64,000 bases of DNA from Allofustis seminis DSM 15817 (GCF_000374325.1 NZ_KB894082.1:62001-126000); one strand, 5' to 3'. Counted from the stretch's first letter, positions 50,325 to 61,739 are shown. Translations and numbers: made by a program. The notes: generated from the sequence alone by a model not told the origin.

Positions 50325-51455
50325 ATGAAAGTATTACTAACAGGGGGCGGCACGGGCGGCCATATCTATCCCGCTTTAGCAATTGCGCGACGTTTGAAAG
50401 AACTTCATGAAGATGTTGAGATTTTATATGTTGGAACAAGCCGCGGACTAGAAAGTAAATCGGTACCTGAAGCAGGATTTGCTTTTAAAGCTATTGAAAT
50501 GGAAGGCTTCAAGCGCGAACTCAGTTGGACAGGCATTCGTTATAATTTACGTAGCATCTATTTATTTTTAAATGGGATTCATCAGTGCAAAAAAATTATA
50601 AAAGAATTTAAGCCAGATATTGTCCTAGGTACTGGTGGATATGTTGCGGCACCTGTATGTTTTGCAGCAAGTGTGTTAAATATTCCAACGATTATTCATG
50701 AACAAAATAGCGTGCTAGGTTTAACGAATAAATTTTTGGCACATTTCGTGAACAAGATATGTATTTGTTTCCCTGATATTTATGATCAATTGAAAAAACA
50801 TGTAGAAAAAATTGAATTTACAGGGAATCCGCGTGCCCAGGAAGTAGTGGATGCAAAAGAATCTTTCACAGAAAATGAGTCACTTCCTTTCCCTCTTGAT
50901 CGTCAGCAACCAACGGTGTTAATCGTAGGAGGGAGCCGCGGCGCCCGTCATATAAATGAAGCATTCATTGAAGCTTATCATTTATTTGCTAATGTTGACT
51001 ATCAAGTTATTTTTGTTACAGGTCAAGTGCATTATGAAGAAGTGCTACAAGAATTAAAAGAGACACAACCAATAAAAGATGATGATTCCATTGTCATTGT
51101 CCCTTATATTGAAGATATGGTTCATATATTGGGTGAGGTCGATCTTATAGTAACACGCAGCGGTGCTACGACAATTGCTGAGATTACGGCCTTAGGCTTG
51201 CCTGCTATACTTATTCCAAGCCCTTATGTTACTGCAGATCATCAGACACAAAATGCTAGCAGCCTTGTAAAAAATGATGCCGCACGATTAATTAAAGAGC
51301 AAGATCTTACCGCTTTTGATTTGTTTCATCAGGTAAGTGAATTAATGAATGATCGCAAATTGCGAACGTCAATGTCGGAGGCTGCTCGTGAGTTAGGACG
51401 ACCTGATGCTGCAGATCATGTCATTGCAGTTATGCTAGATGAATTGAATAAATAA
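50325..51455 (+). CDS. murG: UDP-N-acetylglucosamine transferase MurG
   Basis: MurG adds GlcNAc to lipid I, giving lipid II, at the inner membrane face. The 376-residue product has the glycine-rich LLTGGGTGGHIYPA at the start, GTGGYVAAPV, HEQNSVLGLTNKFLA, VGGSRGARHINEAF and the nucleotide-binding SGATTIAEITALGLPAILIP. It follows murD after 4 nt. Confidence 0.98.
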   Translation: MKVLLTGGGTGGHIYPALAIARRLKELHEDVEILYVGTSRGLESKSVPEAGFAFKAIEMEGFKRELSWTGIRYNLRSIYLFLNGIHQCKKIIKEFKPDIVLGTGGYVAAPVCFAASVLNIPTIIHEQNSVLGLTNKFLAHFVNKICICFPDIYDQLKKHVEKIEFTGNPRAQEVVDAKESFTENESLPFPLDRQQPTVLIVGGSRGARHINEAFIEAYHLFANVDYQVIFVTGQVHYEEVLQELKETQPIKDDDSIVIVPYIEDMVHILGEVDLIVTRSGATTIAEITALGLPAILIPSPYVTADHQTQNASSLVKNDAARLIKEQDLTAFDLFHQVSELMNDRKLRTSMSEAARELGRPDAADHVIAVMLDELNK

Positions 51456-51472
51456 TGAAAGGACGATAACTA

Positions 51473-52348
51473 GTGTTCCAGGATCATTTTAATTCAAAAG
51501 GATTAAATGAAAATTCTAAATATGCCGCAAAAGAATTAAAGATGCGGCTGAATTATATTGCCTTAGTATCGGTTTTTATGCTAGTGATTGCAATTGCTAG
51601 TTATTTTATTAGTCCTTTAAGCAAAATTAAAAAAGTAAATATTACGGGGAACGATGGTGTAGTTACACAAGAAGTATTAAAAGCTTCGGGATTAAAAATG
51701 AATCAATCCATTTTTGAAGTGAAGGGCAGTGAAGCAAATATTGCCAAAAAAATTGAAGCAATTGAACAAGTGAAAGAAGCCACTGTTACGCTTGAAAATT
51801 GGAATGAAGTGAATATAAAAATTGACGAATTTAAGACGGTTGCTTATATGTCGCATGATGAAAAATATTTGCGCATTTTAGAAAATGGGACAATTCTTGA
51901 TAATCAATATGTTCAAACTATCGGCAATCAGCCGATTTTAAATAATTTTACAGAAGGTAAACCGCTTGATGCGATGATTAAGGAATTGGATAAGCTTGAT
52001 GCGAATATATTGCATATGATAAGTGAAATTGAGTATGTGCCTGGACATGCTAATCCATTATTTATAAAAATATATATGAATAGTGGAAATCGTGTGCTCG
52101 CATCAATTCCGGACTTTTCAAAAAATATGGCATACTATCCGCAGATGTTACAAACAGTTGGTGACCAAAAAGGTATCTTTGATATGGAAGTGGGCGTCTA
52201 TTTTATTCCATTCTCACATTCCAAAAATGAAGCAGGCGAAATAGAATATAATACTGATGAAGAGGGTCATTATTATCCAGATGAAGAAGGATATGAAATC
52301 TCTACGCCACTTTCAGGTATCTTGTCACAACCTGGTCATAATGAATAA
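51473..52348 (+). CDS. divIB: Cell division protein DivIB (FtsQ)
   Basis: A 291-residue division protein: cytoplasmic N-terminus, one membrane helix (about 27-46), and an external POTRA domain (ISPLSKIKKVNITGNDGVVTQ, with NQSIFEVKG). The beta domain and a charged tail follow. The GTG at 51473 follows GAAAGGA. It belongs to the DivIB-DivIC-FtsL complex that activates septal synthesis. The N-terminus is shorter than in streptococci. Confidence 0.94.
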   Translation: MFQDHFNSKGLNENSKYAAKELKMRLNYIALVSVFMLVIAIASYFISPLSKIKKVNITGNDGVVTQEVLKASGLKMNQSIFEVKGSEANIAKKIEAIEQVKEATVTLENWNEVNIKIDEFKTVAYMSHDEKYLRILENGTILDNQYVQTIGNQPILNNFTEGKPLDAMIKELDKLDANILHMISEIEYVPGHANPLFIKIYMNSGNRVLASIPDFSKNMAYYPQMLQTVGDQKGIFDMEVGVYFIPFSHSKNEAGEIEYNTDEEGHYYPDEEGYEISTPLSGILSQPGHNE

Positions 52349-52356
52349 AAAATGTT

Positions 52357-52396
52357 ACACATCCAAAATTTATATATTTTTTGGATGTGTTTTTTG
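52357..52396 (+). terminator. Terminator of the murD-divIB segment
   Basis: ACACATCCAAAA pairs with TTTTGGATGTGT around an AT-only loop, followed by TTTTTTG. It separates the wall-synthesis half of the cluster from ftsAZ. Confidence 0.88.
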
Positions 52397-52462
52397 TTTT
52401 CTATTTTTTATGTGAAAAAGTATTTAAATTACGGGTTCATGCTTCTACTCAAGCTGAAATTA

Positions 52463-52471
52463 TGGTATGAT
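52463..52471 (+). promoter_or_regulatory. Candidate ftsAZ promoter
   Basis: TGGTATGAT is an extended -10 element about 47 nt before ftsA, behind the divIB terminator, so the ftsA-divIVA genes likely have their own transcript. No -35 of quality. Confidence 0.5.
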
Positions 52472-52517
52472 GCTATTGTTAAGGATTTTATTTAAATGAA
52501 GATTAGGAGGTTTCAAT

Positions 52518-53849
52518 TTGCCAATGAAAGATGGAATTTATGCGAGTTTAGATATTGGAACTACTTCTATAAAAATGATTATATCTGAAGTCTTAAATGG
52601 ACAATTAAGCGTTATCGGTGTAGGCAATGAACGCTCACAAGGCGTCAGCCGCGGTGTAATCGTTGATATTGAAAAAGCAAGTGCTGCCATTGAAAAAGTG
52701 GTTGCACAAGCTTCGGAACGTTCAGGCGCTACGATTCATCACGTGATTGTCGGAATACCTGCTTACCAGGTTGGAATTCATCATTGTGCCGGCTCTCACA
52801 ATGTACTAGCTGAAAATCAAGAAATTTCAGAACATGACGTACGTGCAGTGATCGAAAGAGCAGTCAGCAATGCGGCAATTGATCAACAAGAAATTATATC
52901 TGTTGAACCGAAAGAATTTATTGTAGATGGCTTCGATGAAATCCCAGATCCTCGTGGTATGATCGGTAAACGATTGGAAGTCAATGGGACACTTTATACA
53001 GTGAGCCGTTCGGTTCTGCATAATATTCGTAAAGCAGTCCTAGGAGCACATCTAGAAGTAGAGGCTTTTGTGCTACTTCCGCAAGCGATGTCGGCTTCGA
53101 CATTATCAGCTGATGAGCGTATGTTTGGCACGATTTTACTGGATATGGGCGGCGGTCAAACAACCGTTTCAGTTATGCATAATAATCAATTGAAATATAC
53201 TAGTATGATTCCTGAAGGGGGTCAATATATTACACAAGATATTTCCATTGTTTTGAATGCCTCTTTAAAAAATGCTGAACGATTGAAACGTGAAGTAGGT
53301 CATGCTTATTATGAATTGGCTAATCCAGATCATACAGTTAGTGTCGATATTGTCGGCAAAAAAGAGCCTGCTGTGATCAAAGAATCATATATTGCTGAAA
53401 TTATTGAGGCACGATTGGTTCAAATCTTGGAACAAGTGCGAGACAAATTAGAAACGATAGATGCCTTGCAACTGCCAGGAGGCATTGTGATCAGTGGAGG
53501 CGTTGCAACATTACCTGGAATTGAGCAATTAGCTGAATCAATCTTCAATGTCCCTGTGCGACTTTATGTGCCAGATCAGATGGGCGTAAGATATCCAACA
53601 TTCACTCATGCCATAAGTTTGACAAGTTATCAAGCGAATTTAAGCGATATCGAAAGAGTTATTCAGTCTGAAGTTGCTGAAATTATAGGACTTGAAAGTA
53701 GCTATCAAGAGGTATCACATTCATCTGAAGTGACCACTAAAATGCCACAGCCACAAGAAGTGGAAGTGGAAGATGCTCAAGCGGCAAATGAAGAAAAAGA
53801 ATCTAGCCGTCTTAAATTCAAAAAATTCTTTTTAGATTTTTTCAGTTAA
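52518..53849 (+). CDS. ftsA: Cell division protein FtsA
   Basis: FtsA is the actin-like protein that tethers FtsZ to the membrane. The TTG at 52518 is 7 nt after AGGAGG and is preferred over the ATG at 52524. The 443-residue product has the actin-fold ATP motifs [28 protein letters not shown] and [16 protein letters not shown]. It ends in the membrane-binding amphipathic helix [15 protein letters not shown]. An acidic linker precedes that helix. Confidence 0.97.
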   Translation: MPMKDGIYASLDIGTTSIKMIISEVLNGQLSVIGVGNERSQGVSRGVIVDIEKASAAIEKVVAQASERSGATIHHVIVGIPAYQVGIHHCAGSHNVLAENQEISEHDVRAVIERAVSNAAIDQQEIISVEPKEFIVDGFDEIPDPRGMIGKRLEVNGTLYTVSRSVLHNIRKAVLGAHLEVEAFVLLPQAMSASTLSADERMFGTILLDMGGGQTTVSVMHNNQLKYTSMIPEGGQYITQDISIVLNASLKNAERLKREVGHAYYELANPDHTVSVDIVGKKEPAVIKESYIAEIIEARLVQILEQVRDKLETIDALQLPGGIVISGGVATLPGIEQLAESIFNVPVRLYVPDQMGVRYPTFTHAISLTSYQANLSDIERVIQSEVAEIIGLESSYQEVSHSSEVTTKMPQPQEVEVEDAQAANEEKESSRLKFKKFFLDFFS

Positions 53850-53877
53850 ATGCATAAAAGTAACAGGAGGAAAAACA

Positions 53878-55101
53878 ATGGACTTACAGTTTGATATGTA
53901 TGAAAATTCTGGAGCAATTATTAAAGTTATTGGCGTTGGAGGCGCTGGCGGTAATGCTGTAAATCGTATGATTGCAGAAGGTGTAACGGGCGTTGAATTT
54001 ATTGTTGCCAATACTGATGTTCAAGCGCTTCAATTGATGAATGCGGAAACAAAAATTCAACTGGGACCGAAATTGACACGAGGTCTTGGAGCAGGTGCTA
54101 ACCCTGAAATTGGCTTAAAAGCTGCTGAAGAAAGTGAAGAGCAAATTGCTAAAGCGCTCGAAGGAGCAGATATGGTATTTATTACTGCAGGAATGGGTGG
54201 CGGTACGGGAACAGGTGCTGCAGGCGTTGTTTCGCGCATTGCAAAAGAGCAAGGTGCACTGACTGTAGGTGTCATTACGAAGCCATTCTCCTTTGAAGGA
54301 AGCAAAAAGAGCCGCTTTGGTGCAGATGGCATTGCTGCAATGAAAGAAAATGTGGACACATTAGTTATTATCGCAAATGACCGACTTCTTGAAATTATCG
54401 ACAAAAAAACACCGATTCAAGAAGCTTTTGCAGAAGCGGATAATGTTTTGCGCCAAGGGGTACAAGGTATTTCTGAATTGATTACTAACCCAGGATTTAT
54501 TAACTTAGACTTTGCTGACGTTAAAACTGTCATGGCTAACCAAGGTTCGGCTCTTATGGGAATCGGATCTGCTAAGGGCGATAATCGCATTGTGGAAGCA
54601 ACGCAACAAGCTATTAGTTCACCACTTCTTGAAGTTTCAATTGATGGGGCTGAAAATGTTCTCTTAAATATTACAGGAGGAGAAGACCTCACCTTATTCG
54701 AAACACAGGATGCAGCAGATATTGTCAGTGCAGCAGCAACTGGCGATGTCAATATCATCTTTGGTACATCAATTAATAAAGATCTAGGGGATGAAGTGGT
54801 TGTAACGGTTGTTGCAACGGGTGTAAAAAGTTTAGATGAAAAACCATCACCACAAAAACGCCACACAACACCTGCTGCCGAAAAAGGTCAAGGTGTTACC
54901 AAAACAATAGATCCATTTGGTGACTGGGATATTCGTAAAGAAGCAACTGTTCGTGAAAGACATACGGCAGATTTAGATGAAAAACAAGAAGCAGCACCGC
55001 TTGAAAATGTTTTTGATCGTCAAAATGAAAATGATGTGGCACAACCTGTAGATGAAATGGATACCCCTCCATTTTTCAGACGTCGTAATCGTGATGAATA
55101 G
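53878..55101 (+). CDS. ftsZ: Cell division protein FtsZ
   Basis: FtsZ is the tubulin-like GTPase of the Z ring. The 407-residue product has [15 protein letters not shown], the tubulin signature GGGTGTG at 107-113, and the T7 loop [12 protein letters not shown] variable linker ends in the C-terminal peptide [13 protein letters not shown], which binds FtsA and SepF. AGGAGG precedes the ATG. Confidence 0.99.
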   Translation: MDLQFDMYENSGAIIKVIGVGGAGGNAVNRMIAEGVTGVEFIVANTDVQALQLMNAETKIQLGPKLTRGLGAGANPEIGLKAAEESEEQIAKALEGADMVFITAGMGGGTGTGAAGVVSRIAKEQGALTVGVITKPFSFEGSKKSRFGADGIAAMKENVDTLVIIANDRLLEIIDKKTPIQEAFAEADNVLRQGVQGISELITNPGFINLDFADVKTVMANQGSALMGIGSAKGDNRIVEATQQAISSPLLEVSIDGAENVLLNITGGEDLTLFETQDAADIVSAAATGDVNIIFGTSINKDLGDEVVVTVVATGVKSLDEKPSPQKRHTTPAAEKGQGVTKTIDPFGDWDIRKEATVRERHTADLDEKQEAAPLENVFDRQNENDVAQPVDEMDTPPFFRRRNRDE

Positions 55102-55118
55102 AATGGGGCTGAACATAT

Positions 55119-55592
55119 ATGAAGAAAAATTTAAAAGACAAAATTAGCGATTTTTTCTTTTTAGAAGATGATGCTGCGGTAGAAGATAACTTCGAAACAG
55201 CGCAAGAAGCCGCAACTATCCAACAAGCTGCCGCAAATGCTGGCGCAGCTAATCATTATAAAATGCCAAATAAACGCAATGTTGTATCAATGAATCAGAC
55301 ACGAGCTTCAAGTCATACCAAAATAAAAATTGTAGAACCGCGCTTTGAAACAGATGCTGAAAATATTGCGGATATGTTATTGGACGGGGAAAGTGTTGTC
55401 TTGAATGTTCGCCGTATGGATCAGGCACAAGCCGTTAAAATGATTAATTTCCTTCAAGGAACTATCTATGCAATTGGTGGCGATATGGAACGTATTGGCG
55501 AAGAAATCTTTGTCTGCGCGCCACAAACAGTTGATCTAGTGCTTTCAGAGCTTGAAGTGAATGAAAGAGATTTCTTTAACTCGGAAAGCTAA
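55119..55592 (+). CDS. sepF: Cell division protein SepF
   Basis: SepF binds FtsZ polymers and membrane. The 157-residue product has an amphipathic N-terminus (MKKNLKDKISDFFFLEDD), a linker rich in Ala and Asn, and the C-terminal core with VLNVRRMDQAQAVKMINFLQ, GTIYAIGGDMERIGEEIFVC and PQTVDLV. It is directly after ftsZ, with no yggS/ylmE gene between them. Confidence 0.95.
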   Translation: MKKNLKDKISDFFFLEDDAAVEDNFETAQEAATIQQAAANAGAANHYKMPNKRNVVSMNQTRASSHTKIKIVEPRFETDAENIADMLLDGESVVLNVRRMDQAQAVKMINFLQGTIYAIGGDMERIGEEIFVCAPQTVDLVLSELEVNERDFFNSES

Positions 55593-55610
55593 GAAGGAGT
55601 AAAAGACTTT

Positions 55611-55898
55611 ATGGTGCAACTATTATTAGGACTTAGAGTGCTTGTCAGTCGCTTTTTAGAGATTTATCGTTTGGCTTTATTGGCATATTTTTTACTTTCA
55701 TGGCTACCAGAGGCAAGTGATTCTGGATTAGGTCGGCTTTTAGAGCGTATTTGCGAGCCATATGTTTCTTATTTTCGCCGCTTTATTCCACCTGTTGGCA
55801 TGATAAGTTTTGCGGGGATGGCGGCATATATTTGTTTAGCTATTTTGGAACGAGGATTTAATACAATTATTATCTTTTTGATACGTCTGATAGGATGA
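55611..55898 (+). CDS. ylmG: YggT/YlmG family membrane protein
   Basis: A 95-residue protein with two membrane segments separated by a short charged loop. The YggT signature is visible in LALLAYFLLSWLPEA, then RICEPYVSYFRRFIPPVGMI. Function is unknown but it is tied to the division cluster across Firmicutes. It precedes ylmH by 4 nt. Confidence 0.93.
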   Translation: MVQLLLGLRVLVSRFLEIYRLALLAYFLLSWLPEASDSGLGRLLERICEPYVSYFRRFIPPVGMISFAGMAAYICLAILERGFNTIIIFLIRLIG

Positions 55899-55902
55899 TG
55901 AT

Positions 55903-56694
55903 GTGGAACATTTATTTCAACATTTTAAAGCTTCAGAAAAAGAATTTATCCAACGTGTCCTAGATGATATTCAAAAAGTTCAAAGGACTTATACCCCTAT
56001 TTTGACAGCTTTTATGAATCCTAGAGAACGATATATTGCTCGAACGCTTGTTGCTAATTTTGATGACATTCATTTTGCAGAAGCTAAAACACCGCAGCTA
56101 CTAGAGAGTAGTCGCATACTTTTTTATCCTTATTATTTAGAAGTTCCACCTTTTGAGGCATTTGAAATGTCATTAGTTGAAATTGACTACCCAGAAAAAT
56201 TTGCTGCACTATCTCATGGACAAATTTTGGGAAGCGTGCTAGGGGCTGGGATTGACAGAGATCGTCTGGGTGACATTATAACGGATGGGAAACGGTGGCA
56301 ATTTTTCATTGATACAAATCTTGTTAACTTTTTAGTTGGTCAAATGACTCATGTCGGACGCACGACAATCAGATTAAGAGAATGTTTAGTGACAGAATTG
56401 CTCACGCCGAAAGATAATGGACAATCGTTAGAAATTGTTATTTCTTCTTTGCGCTTGGATAATATCATCGCTAAAACTTTTCACATTTCCCGCCAACTTG
56501 CACAAGATTTCATTAAGAAGCATCATGTAAAAGTTAATTGGATGGAAGAATTGAATCCAGCGGAAGTGATAGAACAAGAAGAGATTATTTCTGTTAGAGG
56601 AAAAGGCAGAATTAAAGTCGGCGAAATAAAAAATCGTACGAAAAAAGATAATTTACTTATCAGCGTTAGACGCTATGATCGAAATCAATATTAA
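55903..56694 (+). CDS. ylmH: S4-domain RNA-binding protein YlmH
   Basis: A 263-residue protein with GTG start. The S4 domain is near the C-terminus (LRLDNIIAKTFHISRQLAQD, then FIKKHHVKVNW). YlmH homologues bind ribosomal subunits and help rescue stalled 50S-peptidyl-tRNA; others link it to division because of its position. Confidence 0.92.
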   Translation: MEHLFQHFKASEKEFIQRVLDDIQKVQRTYTPILTAFMNPRERYIARTLVANFDDIHFAEAKTPQLLESSRILFYPYYLEVPPFEAFEMSLVEIDYPEKFAALSHGQILGSVLGAGIDRDRLGDIITDGKRWQFFIDTNLVNFLVGQMTHVGRTTIRLRECLVTELLTPKDNGQSLEIVISSLRLDNIIAKTFHISRQLAQDFIKKHHVKVNWMEELNPAEVIEQEEIISVRGKGRIKVGEIKNRTKKDNLLISVRRYDRNQY

Positions 56695-56711
56695 TTAAGG
56701 AGGAACGGATC

Positions 56712-57440
56712 ATGACATTGACACCAATGGATATCCATAATAAAGAATTTTCTACAAAAATGCGTGGATATCATCCAGATGAAGTAAATGAATTTTTGGA
56801 TCAGATTATTAAAGAATTCGAACATTTACTTCGCAACAAACGCATCTTAGAAGATGAATTGAATATTGCGCGAGAAAAACTTGCCAATTATGATGATATG
56901 CAAGATGCATTGAATAAATCGATTATTGTGGCACAAGAAGCGGCGGATCGGTTGAAAGAAAATACCGATAAAGAAATCGAAGTCGTAAAACGTGAAGCAA
57001 CAAATTATGCAGATGATGTTCGATCTGAAGCAGATAAATATTCACAAACAATTCGTGAAGATGCTGAAGCACATGCAGATGAATTGTTACAGGAAGCGGT
57101 TATCAAAGCACGCAAAATTGAAGAGGAAACAGAACAATTACGAAAACATAACCGAATCTTTAGACAGCGTCTGCAACTTTTGATTGAATCACAATTAGAA
57201 TTAATCAAGAAAAATGAATGGGATGAAGTACTTCAAGGAGAAAAAATTGAAGAACCACAGACCCAAACGATTGAAGAAGTTGAAAAAACTTTAGGTTTTG
57301 CCGAAGCGCTTGAACCAGAAGAGTTTGATGAAGATTTTGAAGAAGCGACGGAAGAAGAGGCGGATGAAGAAGTAGTTGATTATGAAGATGATCATGAAGA
57401 TGCCACTGAAGAGGCAGTAGCTGATCCTTCTGATGAATAA
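56712..57440 (+). CDS. divIVA: Cell division initiation protein DivIVA
   Basis: DivIVA recognises curved membrane at poles and septa. The 242-residue product begins MTLTPMDIHNKEFSTKMRGY with the membrane-binding tip, then HPDEVNEFLDQIIKEFEHLL. A long coiled coil runs to about residue 165. A very acidic tail of about 50 residues ends DPSDE. AAGGAGGA precedes the ATG. It closes the dcw cluster. Confidence 0.96.
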   Translation: MTLTPMDIHNKEFSTKMRGYHPDEVNEFLDQIIKEFEHLLRNKRILEDELNIAREKLANYDDMQDALNKSIIVAQEAADRLKENTDKEIEVVKREATNYADDVRSEADKYSQTIREDAEAHADELLQEAVIKARKIEEETEQLRKHNRIFRQRLQLLIESQLELIKKNEWDEVLQGEKIEEPQTQTIEEVEKTLGFAEALEPEEFDEDFEEATEEEADEEVVDYEDDHEDATEEAVADPSDE

Positions 57441-57454
57441 TATAATATTTTTGA

Positions 57455-57676
57455 AATTGGAACACGATTTTCTAAGTGTGAATGTCAGCGAGATTGCGGA
57501 TGGTGTGAGCAATTGATTCCCCTTAGTCAATTATCCTCCAATGCTTTTCTTCAGTGAATTTTTAAAGTAGCTGAAGATGTATCTCTGCATTAAAGAGTTG
57601 AGGCTACACTTTTGTGTAGTAAATTAAGGTGGTACCACGTGATTTCGTCCTTTTTGGATGAAATCTTTTTTTATAA
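57455..57676 (+). promoter_or_regulatory. T-box leader of ileS
   Basis: AAGGTGGTACCACG at 57626-57639 is a clear T-box. It is followed by a terminator stem GATTTCGTCC/GGATGAAATC (57641-57665) with TTTTTTTAT. The Stem I region includes GATGGTGTGAGC. The specifier codon is not certain; an ATT near 57515 is a possible isoleucine codon. A TATAAT at 57441-57446 may be its promoter -10. Uncharged tRNA-Ile should raise ileS transcription. Confidence 0.88.
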
Positions 57677-57701
57677 GCACATTTTTAAAAGGAGAAATTA
57701 T

Positions 57702-60482
57702 ATGGAATTAAAAGATACATTAAATCTATTGCGCACACAATTTCCGATGCGTGCTGGATTGCCGAATAAAGAACCAAAACGACAACAACAATGGGATGAT
57801 GAGGGCATTTATAAAAAACGCCAAGTATTGAATGAAGGGAAACCGACATTCATTTTACATGATGGCCCACCATATGCCAATGGAAGCATTCATATGGGAC
57901 ATGCATTAAATAAAATTTCAAAAGATATTATTGTACGTTATAAATCAATGAGTGGATTTCGTGCACCATATGTCCCAGGTTGGGATACGCATGGCTTGCC
58001 TATTGAACAAGCATTGGTGAATAAAGGCGTTGACCGTCATGCAATGAGTGTCAGTGAATTTCGTCAACTTTGTGAAAAATATGCCCTTGAGCAAGTGGAT
58101 ATCCAACGTGCAGCATTCAAACGTTTAGGGGTTAGTGGAGATTGGGATAATCCTTATATTACATTGCAACCTGAATATGAGGCGGCACAGTTACGTGTTT
58201 TTGGGAAAATGGCGGAAAAAGGATATATTTATCGTGGCATGAAGCCTATTTATTGGTCGCCATCAAGTGAATCGGCACTTGCTGAAGCTGAAATTGAATA
58301 TAAAGATGTACGTTCTGCTTCTATTTATGTTGCTTTTCCAGTAAAAGATGGCAAAGGCAAACTTGCGGATGATGTTTCTTTTGTTATTTGGACAACGACG
58401 CCATGGACGATTCCATCGAACTTGGCCATCACTGTGAAACCAGGTGGCGTGTATGCTGTCATTGAAGCAGATGGACGTAAATTTGTTGTTGCTAAGGAAA
58501 TGATTGAGAAAGTTCAAGAAGCGATTGGTTGGCATGATGTAAGAATTCTTGACACCTTGTTGGCAGAAGAGATGGAATATATGACTGCACTGCATCCATT
58601 CTATGACCGAGAGTCGCTACTTATTTTGGGCGACCATGTTACATTTGATGATGGGACTGGACTTGTTCATACAGCACCTGGACATGGGGCGGACGACTAT
58701 GTAGTTGGACAACGCTACGGTCTTGAAGCACTTAGCCCGATTGATGATAAAGGTTTCTTCACAGATGAAGCACCAGGGTTTGAAGGAATGTTTTATGATG
58801 ATGCTAACAAGAAAGTGACTGAACTTTTAGATGAGAAAAATGCTTTATTAAAACTTGAATTCTTTACGCATAGTTATCCACATGATTGGCGCAGTAAAAA
58901 ACCTGTCATTTTCCGAGCTACGCCGCAATGGTTTGCATCTATCAAAGATTTTAGACAAGAAATTCTTGATGTTATTCCTCAAGTGGACTGGTTGCAGCCA
59001 TGGGGAGAGCAACGTATTCATAATATGATTCGTGATCGTGGTGACTGGGTCATTTCGCGTCAACGTCAATGGGGTGTTCCACTACCAATTTTCTATGCTG
59101 AAAATGGTGAAGCAATTATTGATCCTGTTGTTACTGAGCATATTGCCCAACTCGTAGAGCAATATGGATCTAATGTATGGTTTGAACGTGATGCGAAAGA
59201 TTTATTACCAGAAGGCTTTACACATCCAGGCAGTCCAAATGGTCTCTTTGAAAAAGAAACGGATATTATGGATGTTTGGTTTGATTCTGGATCTTCCCAC
59301 GCAGGCGTATTAGGCATTCGTAAAGAACTTTCATTTCCAGCGGATCTATATTTGGAAGGAAGCGATCAATATCGCGGCTGGTTCAACTCTAGTCTGACCA
59401 CAAGTGTTGCAGTTCATGGTGTTGCACCATATCGCGCAGTCTTGTCGCAAGGTTTTGTGCTTGATGATAATGGGCGTGCTATGAGTAAATCGCTCGGAAA
59501 TGTTATTGATCCGATGAAAGTGATGGACCAATTGGGGGCCGACATTATTCGTCTTTGGGTAACGAGTGTCGATGCGGGAGCAGATGTCCCAATTAGTATG
59601 GGCATCTTGCAACAAGTATCTGAAACTTATCGTAAGATTCGCAACACTTTCCGCTTTATGATTCAAAATACATCTGATTTTGATGTAAAAGAAGACGCTA
59701 TCGCTTATGATGCATTACGATCGGCTGACCAATATATTTTAAATCGTTTGGATGAAGTCGTAGCTAATCTTCATGAAGCATATGAAAGTTATGATTTCCG
59801 CATCATCTATCGTGAAATAAATCATTTTTGTACAGTTGATTTATCGAACTTCTATATGAATATTGCAAAAGATATCTTATATATCGAAGCACCTGATGCA
59901 TATAATCGTCGCGCAATTCAAACGGTATTTTACCAAGTGCTTGTTACGTTAGCAAAACTTCTAACGCCTGTTATTCCACATACTGCAGAAGAAGTGTGGG
60001 AATATTTGCAAGAGCCTGAAGAATTTGTTCAATTAACAGAATTGCCACGCGTTAAAAATTATGAAAATAAAGATGAAATTCTTGCACGTTGGACACGTTT
60101 CATGGATGTTCGCGATAACATCTTAAAAGTGAATGAAGTTTCTCGTGAAAATAAAGTCATTGGAAAAGATTTCGAAGCACGTACAACATTATATGTTTCG
60201 GATGAAATTGGCCAATTATTGGAGGACTTACAAGCAGATATTCGCCAGATTATGGTAGCTAGTGCATTAGATATTGTACCACTTGCAGAAAAACCAGCCC
60301 ATGATGAACATATTGTTGACTTTGACGGCTTATCTGTAAAAGTCGAACATATGCCAGGAGAAGTGTGTGATCGCTGTCGTATTACTTCAGAAGATACACA
60401 GATGTTCGGCGAAGATCGTCTTTGCGGACGTTGCCAAGAAATTATTAAGACACACTATCCTGAATATTTTGCTGATAAATAA
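57702..60482 (+). CDS. ileS: Isoleucyl-tRNA synthetase
   Basis: The 926-residue class I enzyme charges tRNA-Ile. The ATG at 57702 follows AAAAGGAGA; the open frame reaching back into the T-box is not used. It has HMGH (residues 64-67, the HIGH motif) and the editing domain with [17 protein letters not shown] at 593-597 stands in place of KMSKS. The C-terminal zinc site has Cys889, Cys892, Cys908 and Cys911. This is the bacterial type 1 form, normally sensitive to mupirocin; I cannot judge resistance. Confidence 0.98.
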   Translation: MELKDTLNLLRTQFPMRAGLPNKEPKRQQQWDDEGIYKKRQVLNEGKPTFILHDGPPYANGSIHMGHALNKISKDIIVRYKSMSGFRAPYVPGWDTHGLPIEQALVNKGVDRHAMSVSEFRQLCEKYALEQVDIQRAAFKRLGVSGDWDNPYITLQPEYEAAQLRVFGKMAEKGYIYRGMKPIYWSPSSESALAEAEIEYKDVRSASIYVAFPVKDGKGKLADDVSFVIWTTTPWTIPSNLAITVKPGGVYAVIEADGRKFVVAKEMIEKVQEAIGWHDVRILDTLLAEEMEYMTALHPFYDRESLLILGDHVTFDDGTGLVHTAPGHGADDYVVGQRYGLEALSPIDDKGFFTDEAPGFEGMFYDDANKKVTELLDEKNALLKLEFFTHSYPHDWRSKKPVIFRATPQWFASIKDFRQEILDVIPQVDWLQPWGEQRIHNMIRDRGDWVISRQRQWGVPLPIFYAENGEAIIDPVVTEHIAQLVEQYGSNVWFERDAKDLLPEGFTHPGSPNGLFEKETDIMDVWFDSGSSHAGVLGIRKELSFPADLYLEGSDQYRGWFNSSLTTSVAVHGVAPYRAVLSQGFVLDDNGRAMSKSLGNVIDPMKVMDQLGADIIRLWVTSVDAGADVPISMGILQQVSETYRKIRNTFRFMIQNTSDFDVKEDAIAYDALRSADQYILNRLDEVVANLHEAYESYDFRIIYREINHFCTVDLSNFYMNIAKDILYIEAPDAYNRRAIQTVFYQVLVTLAKLLTPVIPHTAEEVWEYLQEPEEFVQLTELPRVKNYENKDEILARWTRFMDVRDNILKVNEVSRENKVIGKDFEARTTLYVSDEIGQLLEDLQADIRQIMVASALDIVPLAEKPAHDEHIVDFDGLSVKVEHMPGEVCDRCRITSEDTQMFGEDRLCGRCQEIIKTHYPEYFADK

Positions 60483-60500
60483 AAAAGTCTAAAAATTGAT

Positions 60501-60548
60501 AAAAAAAAGAACGCCTTTACCATTAAGTGGGGAGGCGTTCTTTTTTTA
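60501..60548 (+). terminator. Bidirectional terminator between ileS and telA
   Basis: AGAACGCCT pairs with AGGCGTTCT (60509-60517 with 60533-60541), flanked by A on the left and T on the right, so it serves both converging genes. Confidence 0.9.
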
Positions 60549-61739
60549 TTCATGGCGCTGGGCTTCTTGGGTAATTTCAAGAAGTTGTGTACGCATTTGC
60601 GATTCCATTTGTAAAAGTTCTTTCTCGACTTCCATACGTTTTTGTCGTCCTTCTTTTTGGATAGCAAGTGTCTCACGTAAGGTATCCATCAAGTTTTGTT
60701 GAGTAGTTGCAAGCGTTTCTACATCAATAATGGCACGTTCATTTTCAACAGCAGTATCAACGGCAGACTGTTTCAACATTTCAGAGTTTTTCATAAGGAG
60801 CTCATTTGTTGTGTCCGACACTTGACGTTGTGCACTTACAGCATCATGTTGTCGAAGCAGTGTGAGTGCGATGACCATTTGATTTTTCCACAGAGGAATG
60901 GCCGTATGTATTGATGTCTGAATTTTTTCGGACAGTTGTTGATTTGTATTTTGAATCATACGAATTTGAGGGGCTTGCTGGATGGTTAATTGTTTCGTGA
61001 TTTTTAAGTCATGGACACGTTTTTCTAAGCGGTTGGTGAATTGATTTAAATCATTAACTTTTTGAGCTCCCATTTGATCAATTTCTTGTTCTGCTTCTTT
61101 TAATGCTTGGGGGATGATGGCTTCTTGCAATTCTTTAATGCGCAATTCACCCGCTGCAATATAAATGTTCAATGCTTGGTAGAAGTTTAAATTTTTTTCA
61201 TATAAATCATTTAAGATTTCATTATCTTTCATTAATAGATTTTTTTCATGATCTAATTTTAAGGCGATTTTATCAATTTGTGATCCAATTTTTTGATATT
61301 TTGCGGTCGTTTCATAAATAGAACGTTTTGTTTTATTGAAGACGCGACTTAAGAATCCTTGCTTTTCAGGGGATAAATCTTTTGGATCGGCAGCTTTTAA
61401 TTGAAACATAAGATCACTAATGGAGTGACCAATTTCACCTACTTCTTGCATTTGGACATGATTTAGAATTGAATGCGAAAAATCGCTAATTTCTTTTTGA
61501 GCTGCAGCACCATAATTTAAGATTGCATTCAAATCATCCGCCATAATTTTTGCAGATAGTTCATTAGCCTGTTTTTGTTGATTTTCATCGAGCGTATCAA
61601 ATGTTGGCGTTTGTTGCGAAACGCCATCGACTGATCTCGTTTCTGTTGGTAGGGCAAAAGGATTCTGTAATAATTGGTCAAGTTCGGTAAAAGATTCTTC
61701 CTTTGAAGGAGTATTTATTTTACGTTCTTCATTTTTCAT
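60546..61739 (-). CDS. TelA/KlaA family toxic anion resistance protein
   Basis: A 397-residue helical, coiled-coil protein of the TelA family (named for tellurite resistance). Most members in Gram-positives act in the cell envelope or under stress, with no proven reaction. Typical parts are RVFNKTKRSIYETTAKYQKI, FYQALNIYIAAGELRIKELQ, and WKNQMVIALTLLRQHDAVSA. No membrane helix. The start overlaps the end of xpaC by 11 nt, so the two form one operon. Confidence 0.92.
   Translation of the reverse strand: MKNEERKINTPSKEESFTELDQLLQNPFALPTETRSVDGVSQQTPTFDTLDENQQKQANELSAKIMADDLNAILNYGAAAQKEISDFSHSILNHVQMQEVGEIGHSISDLMFQLKAADPKDLSPEKQGFLSRVFNKTKRSIYETTAKYQKIGSQIDKIALKLDHEKNLLMKDNEILNDLYEKNLNFYQALNIYIAAGELRIKELQEAIIPQALKEAEQEIDQMGAQKVNDLNQFTNRLEKRVHDLKITKQLTIQQAPQIRMIQNTNQQLSEKIQTSIHTAIPLWKNQMVIALTLLRQHDAVSAQRQVSDTTNELLMKNSEMLKQSAVDTAVENERAIIDVETLATTQQNLMDTLRETLAIQKEGRQKRMEVEKELLQMESQMRTQLLEITQEAQRHE

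Noticed and set aside
57612-57701. Longer N-terminus for IleS
   Set aside because: The extension translates the T-box and its terminator. The ATG at 57702 has the proper site and family start.
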